51,439 bases of DNA from an uncultured Bacteroidaceae bacterium. Its GTDB lineage: Bacteria > Bacteroidota > Bacteroidia > Bacteroidales > Bacteroidaceae. A program made the translations under genes and the position numbers. Location: contig CAJOEI010000018.1 in NCBI GenBank assembly GCA_905233465.1, forward strand, positions 1 to 51,439. Direction: 5' to 3'. The notes beneath the pieces were generated by a model. That model made no database searches, was not told where the DNA came from, and worked only from the letters and a program-made list of their open reading frames with translations. Shown here piece by piece: positions 33,533-39,880 of the stretch; the first letter of the stretch is position 1; every line of letters starts with the position of its first letter.

Positions 33533-34630
33533 ATGTCAGTTTTTAAAGACAAGACGCTGCTCATCACGGGCGGCACAGGTAGTTTCGGAAACGCAGTGCT
33601 GAACCGCTTCCTGCGTACCGACATCGGTGAGATACGTATCTTCAGCCGCGACGAGAAGAAGCAGGACGACATGCGCCACGACTTCCAGGCACGCATGCCG
33701 GAGGTGGCAGGTAAGATTAAGTTTTACATCGGCGATGTGCGCAACCGTAGCACGCTGCACTATGCCATGCAGGGCGTGGACTACGTGTTCCATGCAGCAG
33801 CCCTCAAGCAGGTGCCCTCCTGCGAGTTCTTCCCGATGGAGGCCGTGAAGACCAATGTGATAGGTACAGATAACACGCTGGATGCAGCTATCGAGGCTGG
33901 CGTCAAATGTGTTATATGTCTCTCTACGGACAAAGCTGCCTATCCCATCAACGCAATGGGTATCACCAAGGCCATCGAGGAAAAGATAGCAGTCGCCAAG
34001 AGCCGCCTTTCCGGCAACACCAAGATCTGCTGCACCCGTTACGGCAATGTGATGTGCTCACGCGGCTCCGTCATTCCCCTTTGGATCGACCAGATTCGCA
34101 AGGGCAACCCCATCACCCTCACCGAGCCCAAGATGACCCGCTTCATCATGTCTCTCGAAGAGGCTGTGGACCTTGTCCTCTTCGCCTTCGAGAACGGTAA
34201 GAATGGCGACATCCTCGTACAGAAAGCTCCCGCCTGCACCATCCAGACCCAGGCCGAGGCTGTCTGTGAGCTATTCAAGCACCAGTATGGTAGCGCCTTG
34301 AACTCCTTGAACACCTCAAACCCCTTGAACTCTTCCGCACCCGAAATAAGGGTCATCGGTATCCGTCATGGTGAGAAGATGTACGAGACCCTCCTGACCA
34401 AGGAAGAGGCTGCCAAGGCCATCGACATGGGCAACTTCTATGCTGTTCCCGCAGACAACCGTGACCTGAACTACGACAAGTACTTCAAGGAAGGCGACGT
34501 CAAGCGCGCCACCATCGAGGAGTTCAACAGTGACAACACCTACCGCCTCAACCTCGAAGAGACCAAGGCAAAGATTGCCTCCCTTGAATACATCCAAAAC
34601 GAACTCAACGGCATCCCCAATCTGGTATAG
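33533..34630 (+). CDS. capE: UDP-GlcNAc 4,6-dehydratase/epimerase, CapE-like
   Basis: The first enzyme of UDP-N-acetyl-L-fucosamine synthesis; it acts on UDP-GlcNAc. The 365 residues include TGGTGSFGNAVLNRF, AAALKQVPSCEFFP, STDKAAYPINAMGITKAIEEK (Met in place of the usual Tyr, as in CapE/FlaA1 enzymes), and VIGIRHGEKMYETLL. Just before that last motif, residues about 255-270 (ALNSLNTSNPLNSSAPE) are encoded by CCTTGAACTCC-type repeat units and look like an in-frame loop insertion. The UDP-FucNAc partners capG and capF follow, each separated by a repeat-flanked small gene. Confidence 0.9.
   Translation: MSVFKDKTLLITGGTGSFGNAVLNRFLRTDIGEIRIFSRDEKKQDDMRHDFQARMPEVAGKIKFYIGDVRNRSTLHYAMQGVDYVFHAAALKQVPSCEFFPMEAVKTNVIGTDNTLDAAIEAGVKCVICLSTDKAAYPINAMGITKAIEEKIAVAKSRLSGNTKICCTRYGNVMCSRGSVIPLWIDQIRKGNPITLTEPKMTRFIMSLEEAVDLVLFAFENGKNGDILVQKAPACTIQTQAEAVCELFKHQYGSALNSLNTSNPLNSSAPEIRVIGIRHGEKMYETLLTKEEAAKAIDMGNFYAVPADNRDLNYDKYFKEGDVKRATIEEFNSDNTYRLNLEETKAKIASLEYIQNELNGIPNLV
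34296..34340 (+). repeat. CCTTGAAC repeat inside capE
   Basis: CCTTGAACTCCTTGAACACC, then TCAAACCCCTTGAACTC, keeps the capE frame. The same units (CCTTGAACATCTTGAACCC) fill the spacer at 35052-35132. Confidence 0.75.
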
Positions 34631-34664
34631 GGTTTAAGGGTTTAAGTTGTTTAAGAAGTTCAAG
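34630..34664 (+). repeat. GGGTTTAAG arm, left of the four-helix gene
   Basis: GGGTTTAAGGGTTTAAG followed by TTTAAGAAGTTCAAG. These are the complement of the CTTGAACCC units on the right side (35052-35132), so the small gene lies between inverted arms of one repeat family. Confidence 0.75.
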
Positions 34665-35057
34665 ATGAGCGCAGTTAAAGACTTTGAGGAACTAGCAATC
34701 TTCCAGAAAGCGCGTGAACTATCAAAGAAGATTTACTCTATTACTAAAAAGGAAAGGTTTAAGACTGATTATCGTTTTGTACAGCAGATAAGAGCTGCAG
34801 CAGGTTCCATTATGGATAATATTGCAGAAGGTTTTGAAAGAACTGGCAATAAGGAATTCTTGAACTTCTTATACATTGCTAAAGGTTCTTGTGGCGAAGT
34901 ACGCTCACAACTTATAAGAGCAAATGATGTTGGCTACTTGCCTATAGAAGAGTATGATGAGCTTTATACAGAATGTAGAAAGCTTTCAGCAGGAATAATG
35001 AACTTTATAAAAGAAATTAAATCAAGCGAGTTCGCGGGTGCAAAGTACAAGTTTTAA
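34665..35057 (+). CDS. Four-helix-bundle (IVS/S23-type) protein
   Basis: A 130-residue, almost entirely helical protein of the 23S-rRNA-intervening-sequence family: FEELAIFQKARELSKKIY, RAAAGSIMDNIAEGFER and FLNFLYIAKGSCGEVRSQL are typical. Family members are found inside intervening sequences of 23S rRNA genes and dispersed in chromosomes; their role is unknown. The start is the ATG at 34665; an earlier TTG lies in the repeat arm. It separates capE from capG. Lys/Glu-rich, AT-biased codons differ from the enzymes around it. Confidence 0.88.
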   Translation: MSAVKDFEELAIFQKARELSKKIYSITKKERFKTDYRFVQQIRAAAGSIMDNIAEGFERTGNKEFLNFLYIAKGSCGEVRSQLIRANDVGYLPIEEYDELYTECRKLSAGIMNFIKEIKSSEFAGAKYKF

Positions 35058-35132
35058 ACCCTTGAACATCTTGAACCCTTTGAACCCCTTGAACATCTTG
35101 AACCCTTTGAACCCTTTGAACCCCTTGAACAA
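35052..35132 (+). repeat. CTTGAACCC tandem arm, right of the four-helix gene
   Basis: About nine units of CTTGAAC(CCC/ATC/CCTT) in a row, starting at the stop codon of the four-helix gene and ending 14 nt before capG. Members of the same family appear inside capE, possibly inside capG (35719-35752), in the CapD-like gene (about 42626-42640) and at 43030-43070. Confidence 0.8.
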
Positions 35133-35146
35133 TTACAATTTATATC

Positions 35147-36307
35147 ATGGCTGAATTTAAGAATAACGGGAAGCTGAAGCTTCTCATCATTGTCGGCACT
35201 CGCCCCGAGATAATCCGTCTGGCTGCTGTCATCAATAAGTGCCGCCAGTATTTCGATTGCCTACTGGCTCACACCGGTCAGAACTACGACTACAACCTCA
35301 ATGGTGTCTTCTTCAAGGACCTCAAACTGGCTGACCCCGATGTGTACATGGAGGCTGTAGGAGCCGATCTCGGCGAAACCATGGGCAACATCATTGCCAA
35401 GAGCTACCAGCTGATGGTGGAAGTCCAGCCGGACGCTGTCCTTGTTTTGGGCGATACCAACAGCTGCCTCAGCGTCATCGGTGCTAAGCGCCTGCACATC
35501 CCCATCTTCCACATGGAAGCAGGCAACCGCTGCAAGGACGAGTGCCTGCCCGAAGAGACCAACCGCCGCATCGTGGACATTATCTCCGATGTGAACATGG
35601 CATATAGCGAGCATGCACGCCGCTATCTGGCTGATACGGGTCTGCCCAAGGAGCGCACCTACGTCACAGGCTCGCCCATGGCAGAAGTCCTGCACCAGAA
35701 CCTTGATGAAATCAAGGCCTCGAACATCTTGAACACCTTGAACCTTGAACCGAAGAAGTATATCCTTCTTTCCGCTCACCGCGAAGAGAATATCGATACC
35801 GAGAAGAACTTCCTGTCGCTCTTCAATGCCATCAACCAGATGGCAGAGAAGTACAACATGCCCATCCTCTACAGCTGCCACCCACGTTCACGCAAGCGCC
35901 TTGAGGCAACCGGCTTCCAATTGGATAAGCGTGTGATTCAGCATGAACCTCTCGGCTTCCACGACTACAACTGCCTCCAGATGAACGCTTTCTGTGTGGT
36001 TAGTGATAGTGGTACTTTACCGGAGGAGAGCTCCTTCTTCACCTCCGTAGGCCATCCCTTCCCAGCCGTCTGCATCCGCACTTCTACCGAGCGCCCTGAG
36101 GCTCTCGATAAAGGCTGCTTCGTGCTCAGCGGTATCGATACCGTAGGTTTGCTCCAAAGCGTCGATGTGGCTGTAAGCCTTATCAAGGACGGCAACCACG
36201 GCATCCCTGTGCCCGACTATGTAGATGAGAATGTCTCCACCAAGGTCGTCCGCATCATCCAGAGTTACGTGGGAGTTGTCAATAAAATGGTTTGGAGGAA
36301 GTTCTAA
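35147..36307 (+). CDS. capG: UDP-N-acetylhexosamine 2-epimerase, CapG-like
   Basis: A non-hydrolysing 2-epimerase that yields UDP-L-FucNAc at the end of the CapE/CapF/CapG route. The 386-residue two-domain enzyme has IVGTRPEIIRLAAVI, HTGQNYDYNLNG, LGDTNSCLS, HMEAGNRCKDECLPEETNRR, SAHREENI and SDSGTLPEESSFF. HTGQNYD rather than the WecB-style TGQH separates this branch from the wecB gene at 48568. Residues about 192-201 (NILNTLNLEP) are coded by CTTGAACACC-like repeat wording, but related enzymes have a similar-length helix there, so insertion is doubtful. Confidence 0.88.
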   Translation: MAEFKNNGKLKLLIIVGTRPEIIRLAAVINKCRQYFDCLLAHTGQNYDYNLNGVFFKDLKLADPDVYMEAVGADLGETMGNIIAKSYQLMVEVQPDAVLVLGDTNSCLSVIGAKRLHIPIFHMEAGNRCKDECLPEETNRRIVDIISDVNMAYSEHARRYLADTGLPKERTYVTGSPMAEVLHQNLDEIKASNILNTLNLEPKKYILLSAHREENIDTEKNFLSLFNAINQMAEKYNMPILYSCHPRSRKRLEATGFQLDKRVIQHEPLGFHDYNCLQMNAFCVVSDSGTLPEESSFFTSVGHPFPAVCIRTSTERPEALDKGCFVLSGIDTVGLLQSVDVAVSLIKDGNHGIPVPDYVDENVSTKVVRIIQSYVGVVNKMVWRKF

Positions 36308-36339
36308 TGAACTTCTCGCAGATCTTTTAGTTATCAATT

Positions 36340-36382
36340 GTATCCGCGAAATCAATATCAATCAGCGCAATCTGCGTGATTG
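36340..36382 (+). repeat. ATCAGCGAAATC-family arm, left of GxxExxY gene 2
   Basis: Units such as TCCGCGAAATCAATATC, ATCAGCGCAATCTGCG. The family continues on the far side of the small gene (36772-36828) and occurs twice inside capF. Confidence 0.7.
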
Positions 36383-36389
36383 AAATGAA

Positions 36390-36772
36390 ATGGAAATAAG
36401 AGAGAACGAGATATCTTATAAGAACGAGGCGCAATATTCAATGTGTACAACAACCTTGGGCCTGGACTTCTGGAAAGTGCTTATGAAACAGCACTGATTA
36501 TAGAGTTAGAAAATGCAGGCCTATCGGTTGAAAAACAAGTTTATCTGCCTATTGTCTATGGAGGTGTCACGATTCCGAAAGCTTATCGTATAGATATTTT
36601 AGTTGAAAAGAAAGTAATAATAGAGCTGAAAGCAGTACTACATGTAAGCGATGTATGCTATAAGCAACTTCTGACCTATCTGAAAATGACTGGTTTGAAG
36701 CTTGGTATCTTGGTGAACTTTGATACCACTGATATAGCATCATCAATTCAACGTTGTGTAAATGGGTTGTAA
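36390..36772 (+). pseudogene. GxxExxY protein, copy 2, frameshifted
   Basis: A second GxxExxY (PDDEXK_3) gene. The ATG at 36390 encodes MEIRENEISYK, then the frame is lost near 36425. One missing base shifts it into GAIFNVYNNLGPGLLESAYE..., which continues to the stop at 36770-36772. The nuclease core YRIDILVEKKVIIELKAV is intact. Without the shift the protein would be about 127 residues. It could still be made from the internal GTG at 36443, lacking the first ~18 residues. The stop codon is part of the right-hand repeat arm. The shift may be genuine or a sequencing error. Confidence 0.8.
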
Positions 36773-36828
36773 TCAGCGAAATCTGTTACATCAGCGAAAT
36801 CAGCTACATCTGCGAGATCAGCGAAATT
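36772..36828 (+). repeat. ATCAGCGAAATC-family arm, right of GxxExxY gene 2
   Basis: Four to five units: ATCAGCGAAATCTGTTAC, ATCAGCGAAATCAGCTAC, ATCTGCGAGATCAGCGAAAT. Read in frame it would prepend ISEICYISEISYICEISEI to capF, which explains the long open frame upstream of that gene. Confidence 0.8.
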
Positions 36829-36837
36829 CAAAGAATT

Positions 36838-38202
36838 ATGAATATTTTAGTGACTGGTGCCAAGGGGTTTGTAGGCAAGAACCTCTGTTGGGCGCTGAAG
36901 AACATACAGGCTGGTAAGGACAGGACCCATCCGGGCCTCACCATTGATGCGGTTTATGAATACGATCTGGATTCGACTCCCGAAGAATTGGACGCTTGGT
37001 GCCGCGATTGTGACTTTGTGTTCAACCTTGCCGGCGTCAACCGTCCTCAGAACCAGGAAGAGTTCATGCAAGGCAACTTCGGCTTTGCCTCGACCCTGCT
37101 CGACACATTAAAGAAATATAACAATCGCTGCCCCGTAATGCTCTCTTCCAGCCAACAAGCTTCCTTGACCGGCCGCTTCGGCAACAGCGAGTACGGCCGC
37201 AGCAAGAAAGCAGGTGAGGACCTCTTCTTGAAATTCGAGGACGAGTTTCTGCGAAGCGCAGATAACGCTGATTGGGCAGATAACGCAGATCTGCGAAATC
37301 AAAACATATCAGCGAAATCTGCGGGATTAAGACCTCGCGTCTTAATCTACCGTTTCCCGAACCTCTTCGGCAAGTGGTGCCGCCCCAACTACAATAGCGC
37401 CGTAGCCACCTTCTGCAATGCCTTTGCCAACGACCTGCCATATACGGTCAATGACCCCAGCGTGGAGCTGGAACTCCTCTACATCGACGATCTCGTCGAT
37501 GAGATGCTCTCCGCCCTCGAGGGCCAGGAACACCGCTGTGAATTCAATGGCTTAGAGGTGCTTCCAGCACCCGCAGATAACGCAGATCTGGCAGATAGCG
37601 CAGATAATCAGCGAAATCAAAAATTATCAGCGAAATCAGCGTGTACGGAGTACAGGTATTGCTATTGCCCCATCACACATCATGTCACTCTTGGTGAGAT
37701 AGTAGAACTTCTGAAGTCCTTCGCCGAGCAGCCGCAGACCTTGATGATTCCTGAGATACCATCTGGTTCGTTCGCCAAGAAACTGTACTCCACCTATCTC
37801 TCGTATCTCCCTTACGAGAAGACCGCCTTCCCTTTGAAGATGAACGTTGACGACCGCGGCAGCTTCACCGAGCTGGTGCATACCCACAGTGCTGGTCAGG
37901 TTAGCATCAACATTTCCAAGCCCGGCATCACCAAGGGTCAGCACTGGCACAACACCAAGTTCGAGCAGTTCATCGTGGTCAAAGGCCACGGCATCATCCA
38001 GCAGCGCAACCTCAATGACCCAGATGGTCGCGTGCTTGAGTGGGAGGTCGACGGCGACCATATCCAGGCCGTCCATATGCTTCCTGGCTACACGCACAAT
38101 ATCATCAACCTCAGTGACACCGAAGACCTCGTCACGGTGATGTACTGCAATGAGATCTTCAACCCCAACAAGCCGGACACTTTCTTCGACCCCGTAAAAT
38201 AG
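36838..38202 (+). CDS. capF: CapF-like bifunctional SDR-cupin enzyme with two repeat-coded insertions
   Basis: CapF/FnlB/WbjC acts between CapE and CapG in UDP-L-FucNAc synthesis. From the ATG at 36838 it has 454 residues: an SDR domain (VTGAKGFVGKNLCWAL, FNLAGVNRP, SSSQQASLTGRFGNSEYGRSK read as two motifs) and a C-terminal cupin (VDDRGSFTELVHT, GQHWHNTKFEQFIVVKGHG). Two stretches absent from the usual protein, about residues 138-165 and 245-271, are coded by the ATCAGCGAAATC/GCAGATAACGC repeat family and read ADNADWADNADL and ADNADLADSADN with NISAKSAG-type ends. Both keep the frame. The family is normally about 370 residues. Confidence 0.9.
   Translation: MNILVTGAKGFVGKNLCWALKNIQAGKDRTHPGLTIDAVYEYDLDSTPEELDAWCRDCDFVFNLAGVNRPQNQEEFMQGNFGFASTLLDTLKKYNNRCPVMLSSSQQASLTGRFGNSEYGRSKKAGEDLFLKFEDEFLRSADNADWADNADLRNQNISAKSAGLRPRVLIYRFPNLFGKWCRPNYNSAVATFCNAFANDLPYTVNDPSVELELLYIDDLVDEMLSALEGQEHRCEFNGLEVLPAPADNADLADSADNQRNQKLSAKSACTEYRYCYCPITHHVTLGEIVELLKSFAEQPQTLMIPEIPSGSFAKKLYSTYLSYLPYEKTAFPLKMNVDDRGSFTELVHTHSAGQVSINISKPGITKGQHWHNTKFEQFIVVKGHGIIQQRNLNDPDGRVLEWEVDGDHIQAVHMLPGYTHNIINLSDTEDLVTVMYCNEIFNPNKPDTFFDPVK
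37249..37332 (+). repeat. In-frame repeat insertion 1 in capF
   Basis: Units GCGCAGATAACGCTGATTGG, GCAGATAACGCAGATCTGCG, AAATCAAAACATATCAGCGA, AATCTGCGGG. About 84 nt (28 codons) between AGEDLFLKFEDEF and RVLIYRFPNLFGK, adjacent in related proteins. Same family as the arms flanking GxxExxY gene 2. Confidence 0.8.
37570..37650 (+). repeat. In-frame repeat insertion 2 in capF
   Basis: Units CCGCAGATAACGCAGATCTG, GCAGATAGCGCAGATAATCA, GCGAAATCAAAAATTATCAG, CGAAATCAGCG. About 81 nt between FNGLEVLP and YCYCPITHHVTLGEIV, in frame. Confidence 0.8.
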
Positions 38203-38209
38203 TATAGTA

Positions 38210-39007
38210 ATGAAGACAATCCTCGTCACAGGCTCAGCCGGTTTCATCGGTGCCAACCTCGTCAAGCGCCTCTTACATGAGTTGCGTGGAGCCACCATAG
38301 TCGGCATCGACAATATGAATGCCTACTATGATGTGTCTCTTAAAGAATACCGTCTTCAAGAAATCGAGCAACTGGCAGTGTGCCCGACGGTTTTGCCGTC
38401 GGGAAACAAGTGGACCTTCGTCCGCGGCTCCATCGCCGATCGTGACCTCATCAACCGCCTCTTCGAGGAATACCATTTCGACATCGTTGTCAACCTTGCA
38501 GCCCAAGCTGGCGTCCGCTATAGCATCGAGAACCCAGATGTCTATATCGAGAGCAACATCATCGGCTTCTATAATATCCTTGAAGCCTGTCGCCATAGCC
38601 TCACCCCCGACCCCTCCCCTGAAGGGAAGGGGAGTAAGTCCGTCCCTTTAGGGAAGGATTTAGGAAAGGCTGGGAGCTATAACGGTGTACAACACCTTGT
38701 GTATGCCAGCAGCTCCAGCGTCTATGGCGGCAACAAGAAGGTGCCGTTTTCGACAGACGACCGTGTGGACAATCCCGTTTCGCTCTATGCCGCCACTAAG
38801 AAGAGCAACGAGCTGATGGCGCACTGCTATAGCAAGCTCTATAACATCCCTTCCACCGGTCTCCGCTTCTTCACCGTCTATGGGCCTGCCGGCCGTCCCG
38901 ATATGGCTTACTTCGGCTTCACAAACAAGCTCCTCAAAGGCGAGACCATCCAAATCTACAACTACGGCAACTGCCGTCGCGACTTCACCTACATTGATGA
39001 CATGTAA
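38210..39007 (+). pseudogene. UDP-glucuronate 4-epimerase-like gene, N-terminal part
   Basis: The N-terminal 265 residues of an NAD-dependent nucleotide-sugar epimerase: VTGSAGFIGANLVKRL, NLAAQAGVRYSIENPD, YASSSSVYGGNKKVPF, YAATKKSNELMAHCY, FFTVYGPAGRPDMA, RDFTYIDDM. It then meets a stop at 39005-39007. In intact relatives the motif continues VEG.VRVMQ. Here the next bases read (G)TA ATG CAA, i.e. V-M-Q in the +1-shifted frame, so about 19 nt seem to be missing. Residues about 131-156 (LTPDPSPEGKGSKSVPLGK...) are a repeat-coded insertion. The rest of the enzyme is in the following ORF, beyond a DUF559 cassette. Confidence 0.8.
38599..38676 (+). repeat. CCCTCCCCTGAAGGGAAGGGG repeat inside the epimerase gene
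   Basis: A G/C-rich palindromic unit (CCCCTCCCCTGAAGGGAAGG and flanks) plus a CCCTTTAGGG part, in frame between NILEACRHS and GVQHLVYASSSS, which related enzymes join with a short loop. It is the same family as the inverted repeats around the DUF559 cassette at 39022-39509. Confidence 0.8.
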
Positions 39008-39786
39008 TGCAAAGACCTCCAGCCTCTCCCCAGCCCTCCCCTGAAGGGAAGGGAGCAGCTCCCCTCCTTCAGGAGGGGGCGGGAGAGGCCAGAAAGGCTA
39101 TGAAAGACTTAGGGATACATACAGCAGATCCTACGATGTATGGCCTTTTGAAAGATCATGCAGAGGAAATGCGTAAGAACCCAACAGAGGCTGAAAGCGT
39201 TCTCTGGAATGCACTCAGGGCTAAAGGTATTGGAATAAAGTTTCGTCAACAACACATTATAGAGGACTATATTGTGGATTTCTACTGCAATGAGTATAAA
39301 TTGATTGTAGAAGTTGATGGGGGTAATCATAATTCACAGGAGCAATCAGCTTATGACGCAGAGCGAACATCACGTCTGAACGAGTTGGGTTATACCGAAC
39401 TGCGTTTCACTAATGAAGAAATCCTCCATGATTTAGACAATGTCCTCAAAAAGATAAAAACATTCAGCAACAATACTCCCTTCCCTTCAGGGGAGGGTCG
39501 GGGAGAGGCTCCATATGCAATATATAACATCGGTGGTGGCCAGCCGGAGAACCTCCTCGACTTCGTCAATATCCTGCAAGAGGAACTTGTAAGAGCCGGC
39601 GTTCTGCCAAAGGACTTCAATTTCGACGCCCACAAGCAATTGGTTGCAATGCAACCTGGTGACGTTCCAGTCACTTACGCAGATAGTACTGCTCTGGAAA
39701 GAGATTTTGGCTTTACGCCAAGAATCACTTTACGCGAAGGTCTACGCCACTTCGCTGAATGGTATGCGTCGTATTATGCATCCTGA
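39007..39786 (+). CDS. DUF559 endonuclease domain fused in frame to the epimerase C-terminus
   Basis: A 259-residue frame of three parts. Residues 1-30 (MQRPPASPQPSPEGKG...) are epimerase MQR plus repeat. Residues about 31-155 are a complete DUF559 (Vsr-like PD-(D/E)XK) protein: MRKNPTEAESVLWNALRAK, KFRQQHIIEDYIVDFYC, LIVEVDGGNHNSQEQSAYD, RLNELGYTELRFTNEEIL. Residues about 168-259 are the missing epimerase C-terminus (YAIYNIGGGQPENLLDF, MQPGDVPVTYADS, DFGFTPRITLREGLRHF). The DUF559 part may start on its own at the ATG at 39100 (MKDLGIHT). DUF559 proteins are single-strand-repair-like nucleases of unknown role. The reading frame is open across cassette and host C-terminus. Confidence 0.85.
   Translation: MQRPPASPQPSPEGKGAAPLLQEGAGEARKAMKDLGIHTADPTMYGLLKDHAEEMRKNPTEAESVLWNALRAKGIGIKFRQQHIIEDYIVDFYCNEYKLIVEVDGGNHNSQEQSAYDAERTSRLNELGYTELRFTNEEILHDLDNVLKKIKTFSNNTPFPSGEGRGEAPYAIYNIGGGQPENLLDFVNILQEELVRAGVLPKDFNFDAHKQLVAMQPGDVPVTYADSTALERDFGFTPRITLREGLRHFAEWYASYYAS
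39022..39509 (+). mobile_element. DUF559 cassette bounded by 34-nt inverted repeats
   Basis: The 34-nt sequence at 39022-39055 (starting GCCTCTCCCC, containing CCCTCCCCTGAAGGGAAGGG) recurs inverted at 39476-39509 with only two differences. The left end has a second half-palindrome to 39089 that closes with GGGAGAGGC. The cassette encodes only the DUF559 protein. It lies in the variable loop of the epimerase between the VMQR and YNIGG motifs. No target-site duplication could be assigned with confidence. Confidence 0.75.
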
Positions 39787-39789
39787 GCC

Positions 39790-39865
39790 AGTCTAAGGAC
39801 ACTATCAACCCTAAACTATCAACTGACTCTAAACTCTAAACCTTAAACTCTCAACTAAAATTATT
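39790..39865 (+). repeat. CTCTAAACT/CCTTAAAC spacer
   Basis: Spacer of CCCTAAACTATCAACTGACT, CTCTAAACTCTAAACCTTAA, ACTCTCAACT units between the epimerase remnant and the ATPase gene. Related to the spacer at 41640-41715 and to the gmd insertion. Confidence 0.65.
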
Positions 39866-39880
39866 GTGGTATAAACATAT

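Noticed and set aside
35052..35132. Possible CRISPR-like array
   Set aside because: Units are about 9 nt, contiguous and without unique spacers; no cas gene in the window. It is a tandem microrepeat.
35719..35752. Repeat-coded insertion in capG
   Set aside because: DNA wording matches the CTTGAAC family, but related epimerases have a helix of the same length here (ILE-LGL type), so no extra residues can be shown. Kept only as a possible conversion.
36754..36837. N-terminal extension of CapF (ISEICYISEISYICEISEI)
   Set aside because: It is only the translated ATCAGCGAAATC repeat arm; the conserved protein starts at MNILVTGAKG (36838).
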